A model generated the notes under the pieces. That model was not told where the DNA came from and ran no database searches. It saw nothing but the letters and a program-made list of their open reading frames with translations. Positions 32,483-41,304 of a stretch of 64,000 bases of DNA are shown piece after piece. The stretch is from Sphingobium lactosutens (lineage in GTDB: Bacteria > Pseudomonadota > Alphaproteobacteria > Sphingomonadales > Sphingomonadaceae). A program made the translations under genes and the position numbers. The stretch's first letter is position 1. Each line of letters starts with the position of its first letter. Where the stretch lies: positions 1-64,000 of the forward strand of contig NZ_QJQX01000035.1 in assembly GCF_013393185.1 (NCBI RefSeq), written 5' to 3'.

Positions 32483-34093
32483 ATGCAGACTGTCGAGACG
32501 TTGAACGAGGGCCTGAAGCGCGCCTACACCGTGACCATCACGTCGAAGGACATCGACGCCCGCGTGGAAAAGGAAGTGGCTGCGATCGCACCGCAGGTCC
32601 GCATGCCCGGCTTCCGCCCCGGTAAGGTGCCCGCGAATCTCGTGAAGAAGATGCACGGGGAATCGCTGCAGCGCGACGCGCTCAACAATTCGATCCAGGA
32701 CAGCATTCAAAAGCTGATCGCCGACCAGAAGCTGCGTCCTGCGATGCAGCCGTCGGTCGAGCTGGACGAGAATTTCGAGTTCGGCAAGGACGCGGAAGTC
32801 AAGGTCGCGCTCGAAGTGCTGCCCGAAATCGCGGCGCCGAGCGTTGACGGCCTGAAGCTGGAACGCCTGACCGTGGAAGTCGCCGACGAAAAGGTCGCCG
32901 AAGCCGCCGGTCGCATCGCCACCCAGCAGGGCGCGCTCGAAGAGCAGGCCGCCAGCCACAAGGCCGCCGAGGGCGACACGCTGGTGATCGATTTCGTCGG
33001 CAAGGTCGATGGTGAAGCGTTCGAGGGCGGCAGCGCCCAGGACATCCGCCTGAAGATCGGTTCGGGCCAGTTCATCCCCGGTTTCGAAGAACAGCTGACC
33101 GGCGTGAAGAAGGGCGAGGAAAAGACCATCGAGGTCACTTTCCCCGAAGATTATGGCGCCGAGCATCTGGCCGGCAAGGCCGCGACCTTCGACGTCACCG
33201 TCAAGTCTGTGCTGGACGGCGACAAGCCCAAGCTCGACGACGACTTCGCCAAGTCGCTGGGTTTGGAAAGCCTGGAAAAGCTGAACGAGCTGCTCAAGGG
33301 GCAGATCGAGCAGGAACATAACGGCCTGACCCGCACCCACATGAAGCGCAAGCTGCTCGACCAGCTCGCTGCCTCGCACGACTTCGACGTTCCGCCGAGC
33401 ATGGTGGAAGCCGAATTCGAGCAGATCTGGGCGCAGCTTCAGCATGAAGCCGGCCATGAGGAAGATCCCGAAGCGGCTCTCAAGGAAATGGAAGCCGAGA
33501 AGGAAGACTATCGCGCCATCGCCGTGCGTCGCGTCCGCCTCGGCCTGCTGCTCTCGGAAATCGGCCAGGCCAACGGCGTGACCGTCTCGGATCAGGAAAT
33601 GAACCGCCTGATCATGCAGGCTGCGCAGCAGTACAGCCCGCAGGACCGCGAGCGCTTCGTGCAGTATGTGCGCCAGGATCCGATGGCCGCCGCTCAGCTG
33701 CGCGCGCCGCTCTATGAGGACAAGGTCGTCGACTTCCTGTTCGACAAGGCCGAAATCACCGACCGCGCCGTGACCCGCGAAGAGCTGGAAGCCGCGATCG
33801 AAGCCGAAGACGGTGACCTGAAGCCCCACGTCCATGGTCCGGGCTGCGGTCATGACCATCATGACGAAAAGCCCAAGGCGAAGAAGGCTGCCCCCAAGAA
33901 GAAGGCTGCCGAACCCGCCGAGGCGGAAGCCGAAGCCGAAGCTGCTCCGGCTGCCGAGGAAGCGCCTGCCAAGAAGCCGGCCGCCAAGAAGGCTGCCGCC
34001 AAGAAGGACGAGGCCGTCGCTGAAGACGCTGCCGCTGAAGAGAAGCCCAAGAAGAAGGCTGCTCCCAAGAAGGCTGCCGCCAAGGCCGAATAA
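32483..34093 (+). CDS. tig: trigger factor with long C-terminal tail
   Basis: Ribosome-bound chaperone and prolyl isomerase for nascent chains. The 536-aa protein has the ribosome-binding GFRPGKVP signature (near residue 50), a central FKBP domain (GDTLVIDFVGKVDGEAFEGG, about 165-250) and the C-terminal arm domain. Usual length is about 430-450 aa. Here about 100 extra residues follow residue 435: a His/Cys motif HVHGPGCGHDHHD (449-461) and an alternating Lys-Ala and Glu-Ala tail (KKPAAKKAAAKKDE, PKKKAAPKKAAAKAE). ATG 32483 follows GAGAAG. It heads the tig - GT2 - clpP - clpX region. Confidence 0.95.
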   Translation: MQTVETLNEGLKRAYTVTITSKDIDARVEKEVAAIAPQVRMPGFRPGKVPANLVKKMHGESLQRDALNNSIQDSIQKLIADQKLRPAMQPSVELDENFEFGKDAEVKVALEVLPEIAAPSVDGLKLERLTVEVADEKVAEAAGRIATQQGALEEQAASHKAAEGDTLVIDFVGKVDGEAFEGGSAQDIRLKIGSGQFIPGFEEQLTGVKKGEEKTIEVTFPEDYGAEHLAGKAATFDVTVKSVLDGDKPKLDDDFAKSLGLESLEKLNELLKGQIEQEHNGLTRTHMKRKLLDQLAASHDFDVPPSMVEAEFEQIWAQLQHEAGHEEDPEAALKEMEAEKEDYRAIAVRRVRLGLLLSEIGQANGVTVSDQEMNRLIMQAAQQYSPQDRERFVQYVRQDPMAAAQLRAPLYEDKVVDFLFDKAEITDRAVTREELEAAIEAEDGDLKPHVHGPGCGHDHHDEKPKAKKAAPKKKAAEPAEAEAEAEAAPAAEEAPAKKPAAKKAAAKKDEAVAEDAAAEEKPKKKAAPKKAAAKAE

Positions 34094-34116
34094 GGCCGCC
34101 TGACCGGCTATGACGA

Positions 34117-34150
34117 GCGCCCGGCTTCCTTGGGAAGCGCGGGCGCTTTT
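34117..34150 (+). terminator. rho-independent terminator after tig
   Basis: GCGCCCG-GCTTCC (34117-34129) pairs with GGAAGC (34133-34138), a one-base bulge, and CGGGCGC (34140-34146), TTG loop, followed by TTTT. It separates tig from the glycosyltransferase gene. Confidence 0.85.
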
Positions 34151-34186
34151 CATTATGCAGGTGGCATGGCAGAGGGAATGTTAATC

Positions 34187-35227
34187 ATGATGTCCCATGC
34201 AGACGGCATCAGCGGCAGGGACGAGTTTGCGACGATGAAGGAATTTCCACCCGTGACCGGCGATAGCGTGGATAGGGAGCCGGCTCTGGCGGGGCCGCGC
34301 ATCGCGGTGATCCTGCCCTGCTATAATGAAGCGGGGGCGATCGTGCAGACGGTGGAGGATTTTCGTCGCGCGCTGCCGACCGCCGACATCTATGTCTTCG
34401 ACAATAACAGCAGCGACGGCAGCCCCGAACTGGCCGCAAAGGCGGGCGCGATCGTCCGCCGCGTGCGCCAGCAGGGCAAGGGCCATGTCGTGCGCCGCAT
34501 GTTCGCCGACGTAGACGCCGACATCTACATCATGGCCGATGGCGACGCGACCTATGAGGCCGCCGCCGCGCCGAAGATGGTCGCCGCCATGCTGGAGGAT
34601 AATCTCGACATGGTCGTGGGTTGCCGCCGCGACGAGGTGGAGGCCGCCTATCGCCGCGGGCACCGCTTTGGCAACTGGGCGCTCACCAGCCTTTTGAAGC
34701 AGCTGTTCGGCCGCAGCTTCACCGACATTCTTTCGGGCTATCGCGTCTTTTCCCGCCGCTTCGTCAAGAGCTTCCCGGTCCTGTCCGCCGGGTTCGAGAT
34801 CGAGACGGAGATCAGCGTCCATGCGCTCGAATTGGCCATGCCGGTGTCCGAAGTGATGACCGCTTATGGCGCCCGGCCCGAAGGATCGGTCAGCAAGCTC
34901 AGCACTTATCGCGACGGCTTCCGCATCCTGCGCACCATCATCACCCTGTATCGCATCGAGCGGCCGGTGCTGTTCTTCGGCATCATCGCGGCCTTGCTGA
35001 CGGCACTGGGGCTGGGGCTGGCGGCGCCGCTCATCGTCACCTATCTCCAGACCGGCCTGGTGCCGCGCTTCCCGACCGCTATCCTGGTCACGGGCCTGAT
35101 GATCCTCGCCACCCTGTCGATGATGTGCGGCCTTATCCTGGATACGGTCGTGCGCGGTCGGCGGGAGGTGCGGCGGCTGGCCTATCTGGCCTTCCGCGCG
35201 CCTTCGGATTTCGCCCTTCACCGCTGA
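34187..35227 (+). CDS. glycosyltransferase family 2 with C-terminal membrane anchor
   Basis: A roughly 346-aa GT-A enzyme resembling dolichyl/polyprenyl-phosphate sugar transferases. N-terminal AVILPCYNEAGAIVQTVEDF, FDNNSSDGS, DADIYIMADGDATYE (DXD-type metal site) and SFTDILSGYRVFSRRF are followed by two membrane helices (about 275-300 and 310-335). It could transfer sugars to a lipid carrier for envelope glycans. Start is uncertain: ATG at 34166, 34178, 34187, 34190 and 34235 are all in frame. 34187 was chosen for GAGGG 10 nt upstream. Confidence 0.85.
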   Translation: MMSHADGISGRDEFATMKEFPPVTGDSVDREPALAGPRIAVILPCYNEAGAIVQTVEDFRRALPTADIYVFDNNSSDGSPELAAKAGAIVRRVRQQGKGHVVRRMFADVDADIYIMADGDATYEAAAAPKMVAAMLEDNLDMVVGCRRDEVEAAYRRGHRFGNWALTSLLKQLFGRSFTDILSGYRVFSRRFVKSFPVLSAGFEIETEISVHALELAMPVSEVMTAYGARPEGSVSKLSTYRDGFRILRTIITLYRIERPVLFFGIIAALLTALGLGLAAPLIVTYLQTGLVPRFPTAILVTGLMILATLSMMCGLILDTVVRGRREVRRLAYLAFRAPSDFALHR

Positions 35228-35251
35228 TCCGCGCCCCTGATCGGCAAGCCC

Positions 35252-35280
35252 CTTGAACCATTCGCCATTTGTGCCGATGT
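35252..35280 (+). promoter_or_regulatory. candidate sigma-32 promoter of clpP
   Basis: CTTGAA (35252-35257) and CCGATGT (35274-35280) are spaced by 16 nt and resemble the heat-shock consensus CTTGAA-N13-17-CCxATxT. They end 38 bp before the clpP ATG. The window also encodes RpoH. Confidence 0.5.
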
Positions 35281-35317
35281 AGGGGCCGGGCAAAAGCAAC
35301 AACTCTGAAAGAGCACA

Positions 35318-35953
35318 ATGACCGATATCATGACCGATCCCATGGCCGCTCTGGTCCCCATCGTCATCGAGCAGTCGAACCGCGGCGAGCGCAGCTTCGA
35401 CATTTTCTCGCGGCTTCTGCGCGAGCGGATCATCTTCGTGACCGGCCAGGTCGAGGACCATATGGCCTCGCTGATCGTTGCCCAGCTCCTGTTCCTCGAA
35501 TCGGAAAATCCGAAGAAGGACATCTGGATGTACATCAACTCGCCCGGCGGCGTGGTGACGGCCGGCATGGCCATCCATGACACGATGAAATATATCCGTC
35601 CGCAGGTCGGCACCGTGTGCATCGGCCAGGCTGCGTCGATGGGCAGTTTCCTGCTGGCCGCAGGCGAGCCGGGCAAGCGCATCGCGCTCAGCAATTCGCG
35701 CATCATGGTGCATCAGCCGTCGGGCGGCGCGCAGGGCATGGCGTCCGACATCGAGATCCAGGCCAAGGAAATTCTTCGGATTCGTCGCCGCCTGAACGAT
35801 CTTTATGTGAAATACACCGGCAAGTCGCTGGAAGAGGTCGAGAAGGCGATGGATCGCGACACCTTCCTGGAAGCGGACGAAGCCAAGGCGTTCGGTCTGG
35901 TCGACGAAGTGTTCGATCGCCGCCCGGCCGCTGCGGAAACAACCGACGCCTAA
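35318..35953 (+). CDS. clpP: ATP-dependent Clp protease proteolytic subunit
   Basis: Serine peptidase that forms the 14-mer ClpP barrel and degrades substrates unfolded by ClpX or ClpA. In the 211-aa sequence the catalytic triad is Ser107 (GQAASMGS), His132 ([11 protein letters not shown]) and Asp181 ([12 protein letters not shown]). INSPGG forms the oxyanion region. ATG 35318 follows GAAAGAG. It is followed 140 bp later by clpX, the standard alphaproteobacterial order. Confidence 0.97.
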   Translation: MTDIMTDPMAALVPIVIEQSNRGERSFDIFSRLLRERIIFVTGQVEDHMASLIVAQLLFLESENPKKDIWMYINSPGGVVTAGMAIHDTMKYIRPQVGTVCIGQAASMGSFLLAAGEPGKRIALSNSRIMVHQPSGGAQGMASDIEIQAKEILRIRRRLNDLYVKYTGKSLEEVEKAMDRDTFLEADEAKAFGLVDEVFDRRPAAAETTDA

Positions 35954-35965
35954 AGACTATCTTTA

Positions 35966-36010
35966 CCGCGGTGCCCCACTTTCTCCCCTTGTGGAACGGG
36001 CGCACCGCGG
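35966..36010 (+). repeat. hairpin between clpP and clpX
   Basis: CCGCGGTGC (35966-35974) and GCACCGCGG (36002-36010) form a perfect 9-bp stem with a 27-nt loop. There is no T-run, so it may be an RNA-processing or partial termination element rather than a full terminator. A second weak repeat (ACCAGAA/TTCTGGT, 36028-36060) follows. Confidence 0.5.
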
Positions 36011-36093
36011 GCTAGGATGGCCTTTGGACCAGAAAATCCCTCGCCGGACGTGGTTCTGGTATCGATTGGCCGGGGGGGAAGAGAGAATGGCGA

Positions 36094-37362
36094 ATGACTA
36101 AGCTTACCGGTTCGGATTCGAAAAGCACGCTTTACTGCTCCTTCTGCGGGAAGTCGCAGCATGAGGTGCGCAAGCTGATCGCAGGACCGACCGTGTTCAT
36201 CTGCGACGAATGCGTGGAACTGTGCAACGACATCATCCGCGAGGAGACCAAGGGCGGTCTCGTCGGCAAGAAGGATGGCGGCGTGCCGACCCCGCAGGAA
36301 ATCTGCGATGTCCTCGACGATTATGTCATCGGCCAGAGCCGCGCCAAGCGCGTCTTGTCGGTCGCGGTCCACAATCACTACAAGCGCCTCAACCACGGCT
36401 CCAAGCCGGGCGAGGTCGAACTGGCCAAGTCGAACATCCTGCTCGTTGGCCCGACCGGCTGCGGCAAGACGCTGCTGGCGCAGACGCTCGCCAAGACCTT
36501 CGACGTGCCTTTCACCATGGCCGACGCGACCACGCTGACCGAGGCCGGCTATGTCGGTGAGGATGTCGAGAATATCATTCTCAAGCTGCTCCAGGCGTCC
36601 GACTATAATGTCGAAAAGGCGCAGCGCGGCATCGTCTATATCGACGAAATCGACAAGATCAGCCGCAAGGCGGAGAATCCCTCCATTACCCGCGACGTGT
36701 CGGGAGAAGGCGTGCAGCAGGCGCTGCTCAAGCTGATGGAAGGCACCACCGCCTCGGTTCCGCCGCAGGGTGGCCGCAAGCATCCGCAGCAGGAATTTCT
36801 TCAGGTCGACACGACCAACATCCTGTTCATCTGTGGCGGCGCGTTCGCGGGTCTGGAAAAGATCATCGGCGACCGTTTGGAGGCCAAGTCGATCGGTTTC
36901 GGCGCCCATGTCGCGGCGCCCGAAGAGCGCAAGACCGGCGAACTGCTGCGTCAGAGCGAGCCGGAAGATCTACTCAAGTTCGGCCTGATCCCCGAATTTG
37001 TTGGCCGTCTGCCGGTGATCGCGACGCTGGAGGATCTGGACGTGACCGCTCTGGTCAAGATCCTGGTCGAACCGAAGAACGCGCTGGTGAAGCAATATGG
37101 CAAGCTGTTCGACATGGAAAATGTCGAACTCAGCTTCACCGATGACGCGCTGACGGCGATTGCCAAGAAGGCGATCGAGCGCAAGACCGGCGCACGCGGG
37201 CTGCGGTCCATTCTCGAAGCGATCCTGCTCGACACCATGTTCGACCTGCCTTCCATGGAAGGCGTCGGCGAGGTGGTGGTCGACAAGGATGTCGTTGCCG
37301 GGACCAAGGAACCGATTCGCGTGTTCAGCGAGAATAAGAAGCGGGCCGAAGACGCCGCCTGA
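36094..37362 (+). CDS. clpX: ATP-dependent Clp protease ATP-binding subunit ClpX
   Basis: AAA+ unfoldase partner of ClpP. The 422-aa protein has the N-terminal zinc-binding domain ([12 protein letters not shown] ... [10 protein letters not shown], four Cys), Walker A GPTGCGKT, Walker [11 protein letters not shown], the pore loop GYVGEDVEN, sensor and arginine-finger region EFVGRLPVI, and the C-terminal [12 protein letters not shown]. The ClpP-binding loop is IGFGA. ATG 36094 is downstream of GGGGGGAAGAGAG. Complete and conventional. Confidence 0.97.
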   Translation: MTKLTGSDSKSTLYCSFCGKSQHEVRKLIAGPTVFICDECVELCNDIIREETKGGLVGKKDGGVPTPQEICDVLDDYVIGQSRAKRVLSVAVHNHYKRLNHGSKPGEVELAKSNILLVGPTGCGKTLLAQTLAKTFDVPFTMADATTLTEAGYVGEDVENIILKLLQASDYNVEKAQRGIVYIDEIDKISRKAENPSITRDVSGEGVQQALLKLMEGTTASVPPQGGRKHPQQEFLQVDTTNILFICGGAFAGLEKIIGDRLEAKSIGFGAHVAAPEERKTGELLRQSEPEDLLKFGLIPEFVGRLPVIATLEDLDVTALVKILVEPKNALVKQYGKLFDMENVELSFTDDALTAIAKKAIERKTGARGLRSILEAILLDTMFDLPSMEGVGEVVVDKDVVAGTKEPIRVFSENKKRAEDAA

Positions 37363-37390
37363 TTCCGATCAGTTTTTGAGTCGAATTTGA

Positions 37391-37420
37391 AAGGGCCGGC
37401 GAGCAATCGCCGGCCCTTTT
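37391..37420 (+). terminator. rho-independent terminator after clpX
   Basis: AAGGGCCGGCGA (37391-37402) and TCGCCGGCCCTT (37407-37418) form a perfect 12-bp stem with a GCAA tetraloop followed by a T-run. Confidence 0.92.
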
Positions 37421-37724
37421 GTCATGCCTTGGGTGCGGCGCACAAAAATTCCCGTTGCGTTGCATAATTGCACCACTGTCAAACTATGATGGCGTACCCC
37501 TAATTCGTCATTAAAATTCAATATATTACCTCCAAAGGGGTAGCGCCTGGCCGGGCCTCGGCTGGGGCCAGGCGAGGAATGTGCCGATCATTGCGGTGCA
37601 TTGTAACAAAATTGCAATCAGAGCATCACAGGGGCGTCGCCAGAGGCCGCCACAGGCGGCACCGGCTTGAAAGAGCAGGACATTCAGGGCGCGATCGCCA
37701 CCTTTGAAAAGGGACAAGGGTCAC
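37421..37724 (+). promoter_or_regulatory. upstream region of the TonB-receptor gene
   Basis: About 300 bp without a gene. An AT-rich patch (37490-37530) is followed by a perfect 9-bp inverted repeat, CGCCTGGCC at 37544-37552 and GGCCAGGCG at 37566-37574, then TGCATTGTAACAAAATTGC near 37592. It probably holds the receptor promoter and a structured 5' leader. No riboswitch family was recognised. Confidence 0.4.
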
Positions 37725-40286
37725 ATGAAACAGTTTCTAATGGGCAGCGCCGCGATTCTCGCGGTCGCCATTCCGAGTGCTGCGCTTGCGCAGTCGACCG
37801 GTTCGTCGGACTTCGAAGACAGCATCATCGTCACTGGTGCGCGGATCGACAATGGCGTCGGCGGCGTCAAAATCCCCGATTCGCCGAAGGCGAAAGTCGT
37901 GCTGGGTCAGGAAATCATCCAGGCGCAGCGCCCCGGTCAGACGATCAACGAAATCATCAACCTGGTGCCGGGCGTCAGCTTCACGAATAACGATCCCTGG
38001 GGTTCGTCGGGCGGTAACTTCACCATCCGCGGCTTCAGCTCCGATCGTATCTCGCAGACTTTCGACGGCATTCCGCTCAATGACTCGGGCAACTATGCGG
38101 TTTACACCAACCAGCAAGTTGACGCCGAGCTGATCGAGAACGTCAACGTCAACCTGGGTTCGACCGACGTCGACAGCCCGACCGCTGCTGCGGTTGGCGG
38201 CACCGTCAACATCAAGACCCTGGAACCGAGCGACGAATATGGCGTGCTTGCAAGCGCCAGCTACGGCAACATCATTGCCGACGGCTCGGGCGATCGCCCC
38301 TACTTCCGCATGTTCGGCGTCGTCAACACCGGCGATCTGACCGGCCATGGCACCAAGGCCTGGATTTCCGCCTCGCGCCTGAAGAACGACGCGGCCTTCG
38401 CCAACTACGGCAAGGTGTCGAAGCAACAATATAATGCCAAGATCTGGCAGGATATCGGCGACGATGGCGACTTCATCTCGCTTGCCGGTCACTATAACCA
38501 GAACCGCAACAATTTCGGCGGTTCGCCGCTGCGCGCCAACGCTTTCACCGGTGATAAGAAGGGCCGCTTCTATGACATCGCGGGCGGCTATCCCTGCAAT
38601 GTCAGCCAGACCAGCACTCCCAATGCTTGCGGCACGGATTTTGAGCGTCGCTTTAACCCCTCCAATACGGGCAATGTCCGCCTGAACTCCAGGTTCACGC
38701 TGACCGAGCGTCTGACCTTCTCGGTAGACGGCGCTTATCAGTGGGTGAAGGCCAATGGTGGTGGTACCACCAGCGCCAATGAAACTTTCTTCACGGATTC
38801 CACCGGCTTCCGCGGGACCGGCAATTATAATGGCAGCTTCTACTTCGGCCGCGATTTGAACGGCGACGGTGTTCTCGGCCGCGTCACATTGGTGCAGCCG
38901 AGCCAGACCAATACCCGTCGCTGGGTGGGTATCGCGAACCTTGCTTACGAGATCAATGACAGCAACCGCGTCCGTCTGTCGTACAGCTATGATCGCGCCC
39001 GTCACCGCCAGACCGGTTATGCTGGCTTCCTCGACCTGGGAGGCACGCCGCTCGACGTGTTCCCGATCAACGATCCAGTGACTGACGCAGCGGGCAACGC
39101 GCTCCAGAAGCGCGATCGCAAGTCGATTGCCGAACTGAACCAGATCGCCGGCGAATATCGCGGTCAGTTCTTCGAAGACAAGCTGACCGTGCTGCTGGGC
39201 GGGCGTCTGCCGTTCTTCAAGCGCGAATTGGATCAGAACTGCTTCACCACCAGTTCGGGCGGTTTCGTCAATTGCGTGCCTGAAGATCAGCAGGCTGCTT
39301 ACATCGCGACGCATCCTTACAGCTATAACGCTACCACGGGACGTGCGACCGGATCGGCGCTGCCGCAGGAGCGCAAGCTGAAGTACGACAAGTTCCTGCC
39401 TAACGTTGGTGCAACCTTCAAGATCACGCCGGAAATCAGCATTGCCGGTAGCTATGCGAAGAATATCTCGGTTCCGAGCACCGACGCACTGTACAATGCG
39501 TTCGTCTTCCCGGCGGACAGTGACTCGGCTTATCGTGTCGCGGAGACCTCGGACAGCTTCGACGCCAGCGTTCGCTACACGTCTTCGACGGTTCAGGCTG
39601 CTCTGACCGGCTGGTACTCGAAGTATAAGAACCGCCTTGTCACCGCCTATGACATTGACGGCAACGGCACTGACACCAACCTGGGTCCGGTGAAGAAGTA
39701 TGGCCTCGACGGCAGCATTTCCTACACGCCGATCAAGGAAGTGACCGCCTATCTGTTCGGATCGTACATCAAGTCGGAAATCCAGAACGACGCCGTGACG
39801 GGTAGCTGCGCTCTCGACAGCGATATCCAGCTCGCCGGCCTTTGCTATGTGCAGGATGGCGTTGCCTACCTTCGCACGGCTGGCAAGCGTGAACGTAGCG
39901 CTCCAAAATATCTGTTCGGTGGTCGTCTGCAGGGCAATCTGGGTGACTTCACCCTGGGTGTTCAGGCCAAGAAGACCAGCTCGCGCTACATGAACGACAT
40001 CAACGGTGAAGTTCAGACCGCGACGACCAGCACGGGCGTCACCAAGCTGATCGCGCCTGGTGCGAAGTTCGGTGCCTACACCGTTGTCGATCTCGACCTG
40101 CGCTACTCGCTCGCCAGCCTCGGCATGGAAAAGGGCGCGATCCAGCTGAACGTCAGCAATCTGTTCGACAAATTCTATGTCGGCTCGTTCAGCGGCGGTC
40201 TGGACACGCTGGCCAGCTCTTCGTCGGCTTTCGTGAACTTCGGTTCGCCGCGCGCGATCAGCGCCTCGCTGATCATCGGCTTCTAA
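37725..40286 (+). CDS. TonB-dependent outer-membrane receptor
   Basis: An 853-aa outer-membrane transporter. Signal peptide MKQFLMGSAAILAVAIPSAA ends at ALAQ, a TonB-box-like DSIIVTGAR follows, then the plug domain (TINEIINLVPGVSF, FTIRGFSSDRISQTFDGIPL) and a 22-strand barrel ending ISASLIIGF with terminal Phe. There is no extra N-terminal STN signalling domain, so it is unlikely to be the transducer for the FecI/FecR pair. The ligand is unknown. ATG 37725 follows AAGGG. A longer TTG start at 37704 was rejected because it disrupts the signal peptide. Confidence 0.93.
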   Translation: MKQFLMGSAAILAVAIPSAALAQSTGSSDFEDSIIVTGARIDNGVGGVKIPDSPKAKVVLGQEIIQAQRPGQTINEIINLVPGVSFTNNDPWGSSGGNFTIRGFSSDRISQTFDGIPLNDSGNYAVYTNQQVDAELIENVNVNLGSTDVDSPTAAAVGGTVNIKTLEPSDEYGVLASASYGNIIADGSGDRPYFRMFGVVNTGDLTGHGTKAWISASRLKNDAAFANYGKVSKQQYNAKIWQDIGDDGDFISLAGHYNQNRNNFGGSPLRANAFTGDKKGRFYDIAGGYPCNVSQTSTPNACGTDFERRFNPSNTGNVRLNSRFTLTERLTFSVDGAYQWVKANGGGTTSANETFFTDSTGFRGTGNYNGSFYFGRDLNGDGVLGRVTLVQPSQTNTRRWVGIANLAYEINDSNRVRLSYSYDRARHRQTGYAGFLDLGGTPLDVFPINDPVTDAAGNALQKRDRKSIAELNQIAGEYRGQFFEDKLTVLLGGRLPFFKRELDQNCFTTSSGGFVNCVPEDQQAAYIATHPYSYNATTGRATGSALPQERKLKYDKFLPNVGATFKITPEISIAGSYAKNISVPSTDALYNAFVFPADSDSAYRVAETSDSFDASVRYTSSTVQAALTGWYSKYKNRLVTAYDIDGNGTDTNLGPVKKYGLDGSISYTPIKEVTAYLFGSYIKSEIQNDAVTGSCALDSDIQLAGLCYVQDGVAYLRTAGKRERSAPKYLFGGRLQGNLGDFTLGVQAKKTSSRYMNDINGEVQTATTSTGVTKLIAPGAKFGAYTVVDLDLRYSLASLGMEKGAIQLNVSNLFDKFYVGSFSGGLDTLASSSSAFVNFGSPRAISASLIIGF

Positions 40287-40287
40287 A

Positions 40288-40333
40288 GCATCGTGCGGAA
40301 AAGTGGGAACCGGTTTTCCGCTTAAAACGATGC
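40288..40333. repeat. intergenic stem-loop element
   Basis: GCATCGT (40288-40294) pairs with ACGATGC (40327-40333), with an inner GGAAAA/TTTTCC pair flanking GTGGGAACCGG. Elements of this type (GGAAAAGTGGGAACCGG core) are widespread between genes in alphaproteobacteria. Confidence 0.65.
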
Positions 40334-40345
40334 GACAACAAAAGG

Positions 40346-40389
40346 TTAGAGCGTGCGACCCGCGTCAGGTTTAACGCAGCACGCTCTAA
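40346..40389. repeat. intergenic 11-bp inverted repeat
   Basis: TTAGAGCGTGC (40346-40356) and GCACGCTCTAA (40379-40389) form a perfect 11-bp stem around an inner GCGT/ACGC pair. It follows the first stem-loop directly in the gap after the receptor gene. Confidence 0.65.
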
Positions 40390-40412
40390 GGCCGATCGAT
40401 ACCGCAAACAGG

Positions 40413-40442
40413 AAAGGGCGGGGAGCAATCCCCGCCCTTTTT
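40413..40442 (+). terminator. rho-independent terminator after the receptor gene
   Basis: AAAGGGCGGGGA (40413-40424) and TCCCCGCCCTTT (40429-40440) form a 12-bp stem with a GCAA loop and a TTTTT end. It ends the TonB-receptor transcript. Confidence 0.92.
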
Positions 40443-40563
40443 CCATGCTTACTGTCCTATTCGCTTGGACCGACCTATATTTGCTGCGGCACTTTCCGAT
40501 AGGATCGGGCGACCGTAACTTTATGTCAAAATCTGCGGGAAATGTGCGAAGTTAAGGGCCGCC

Positions 40564-41259
40564 TTATCTCAAGCAGGCGTCCAGCCCGTCCCGCTGCACC
40601 ACGCCGATCCGCGCGGCGATCGTATTGCCGTAACGGCGGGTGAAGCCGCTGGGCGCCACGGCGGCCCGCTTCTTGGGGAGGGGCAGGACGGCGGCGATGC
40701 GGCCGGCTTCGGCGCGGGTCAGCTTGCCGGCGCCATGGTGGAAATAGCGGATCGCACCCGCCTGCACCCCATAGGTGCCGATGCCCGTCTCCGCGACGTT
40801 CAGATAGACTTCCATGATCCGCCGCTTGCCCCAGATCGCCTCGATCAGCACGGTGAACCAGGCCTCCAGCCCCTTGCGCACAAAACCGCCGCCCTGGAAC
40901 AGGAAGACATTCTTCGCGGTCTGCTGGCTGATGGTGGAGCCGCCGCGGATGCGCCCGCCGCTGGCATTGTGGATCGCCGCCTTGGCGATGGCGTCTACGT
41001 CGAAGCCATGGTGGCTGCAGAATTTGCCATCCTCCCCGGCGATGGCAGCGCGCGCCATGTCGGGATCGATCTCGTCCAGGCTGGTCCAGTCCTTGGTGAT
41101 GCCATTGGGGTCCAGCAACATAGTCCATGTCACCGGCGGCGGCACAAAGCGGTAGATCGCGACCATCAGCAAGGACAAGGCGACAAAGCCAAGGATGATC
41201 TTGATCGGAATCATGATCCAGCGGGATCGGCGGCGGGGCGAAGCAGGTCTGGCGTTCAT
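40564..41259 (-). CDS. mtgA: monofunctional biosynthetic peptidoglycan transglycosylase
   Basis: GT51 enzyme that polymerises lipid II into glycan strands at the inner membrane. The 231-aa protein has one N-terminal helix (IILGFVALSLLMVAIYRFV, about 21-39) and the GT51 motifs AAIAGEDGKFCSHHGFD with catalytic Glu76, RGGSTISQQTAKNVFL and KRRIMEVYLNVAETG. No transpeptidase domain, as expected for MtgA. ATG is at 41257-41259. Confidence 0.94.
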   Translation of the reverse strand: MNARPASPRRRSRWIMIPIKIILGFVALSLLMVAIYRFVPPPVTWTMLLDPNGITKDWTSLDEIDPDMARAAIAGEDGKFCSHHGFDVDAIAKAAIHNASGGRIRGGSTISQQTAKNVFLFQGGGFVRKGLEAWFTVLIEAIWGKRRIMEVYLNVAETGIGTYGVQAGAIRYFHHGAGKLTRAEAGRIAAVLPLPKKRAAVAPSGFTRRYGNTIAARIGVVQRDGLDACLR

Positions 41260-41304
41260 GCCTCCCTGCTAGCGCGACGGCCTTCTCCGGTTCAAGCGTG
41301 CGCT

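Noticed and set aside
32372..34153. 593-codon minus-strand frame over tig with Gly/Leu/Ser-rich repeats
   Set aside because: Repeats are the complement of the Lys-Ala/Glu-Ala tail of trigger factor; tig is the real gene.
37725..40286. TonB receptor as the FecA-type transducer for the FecI/FecR pair
   Set aside because: No N-terminal signalling domain is visible and the genes are 6 kb apart on opposite strands.
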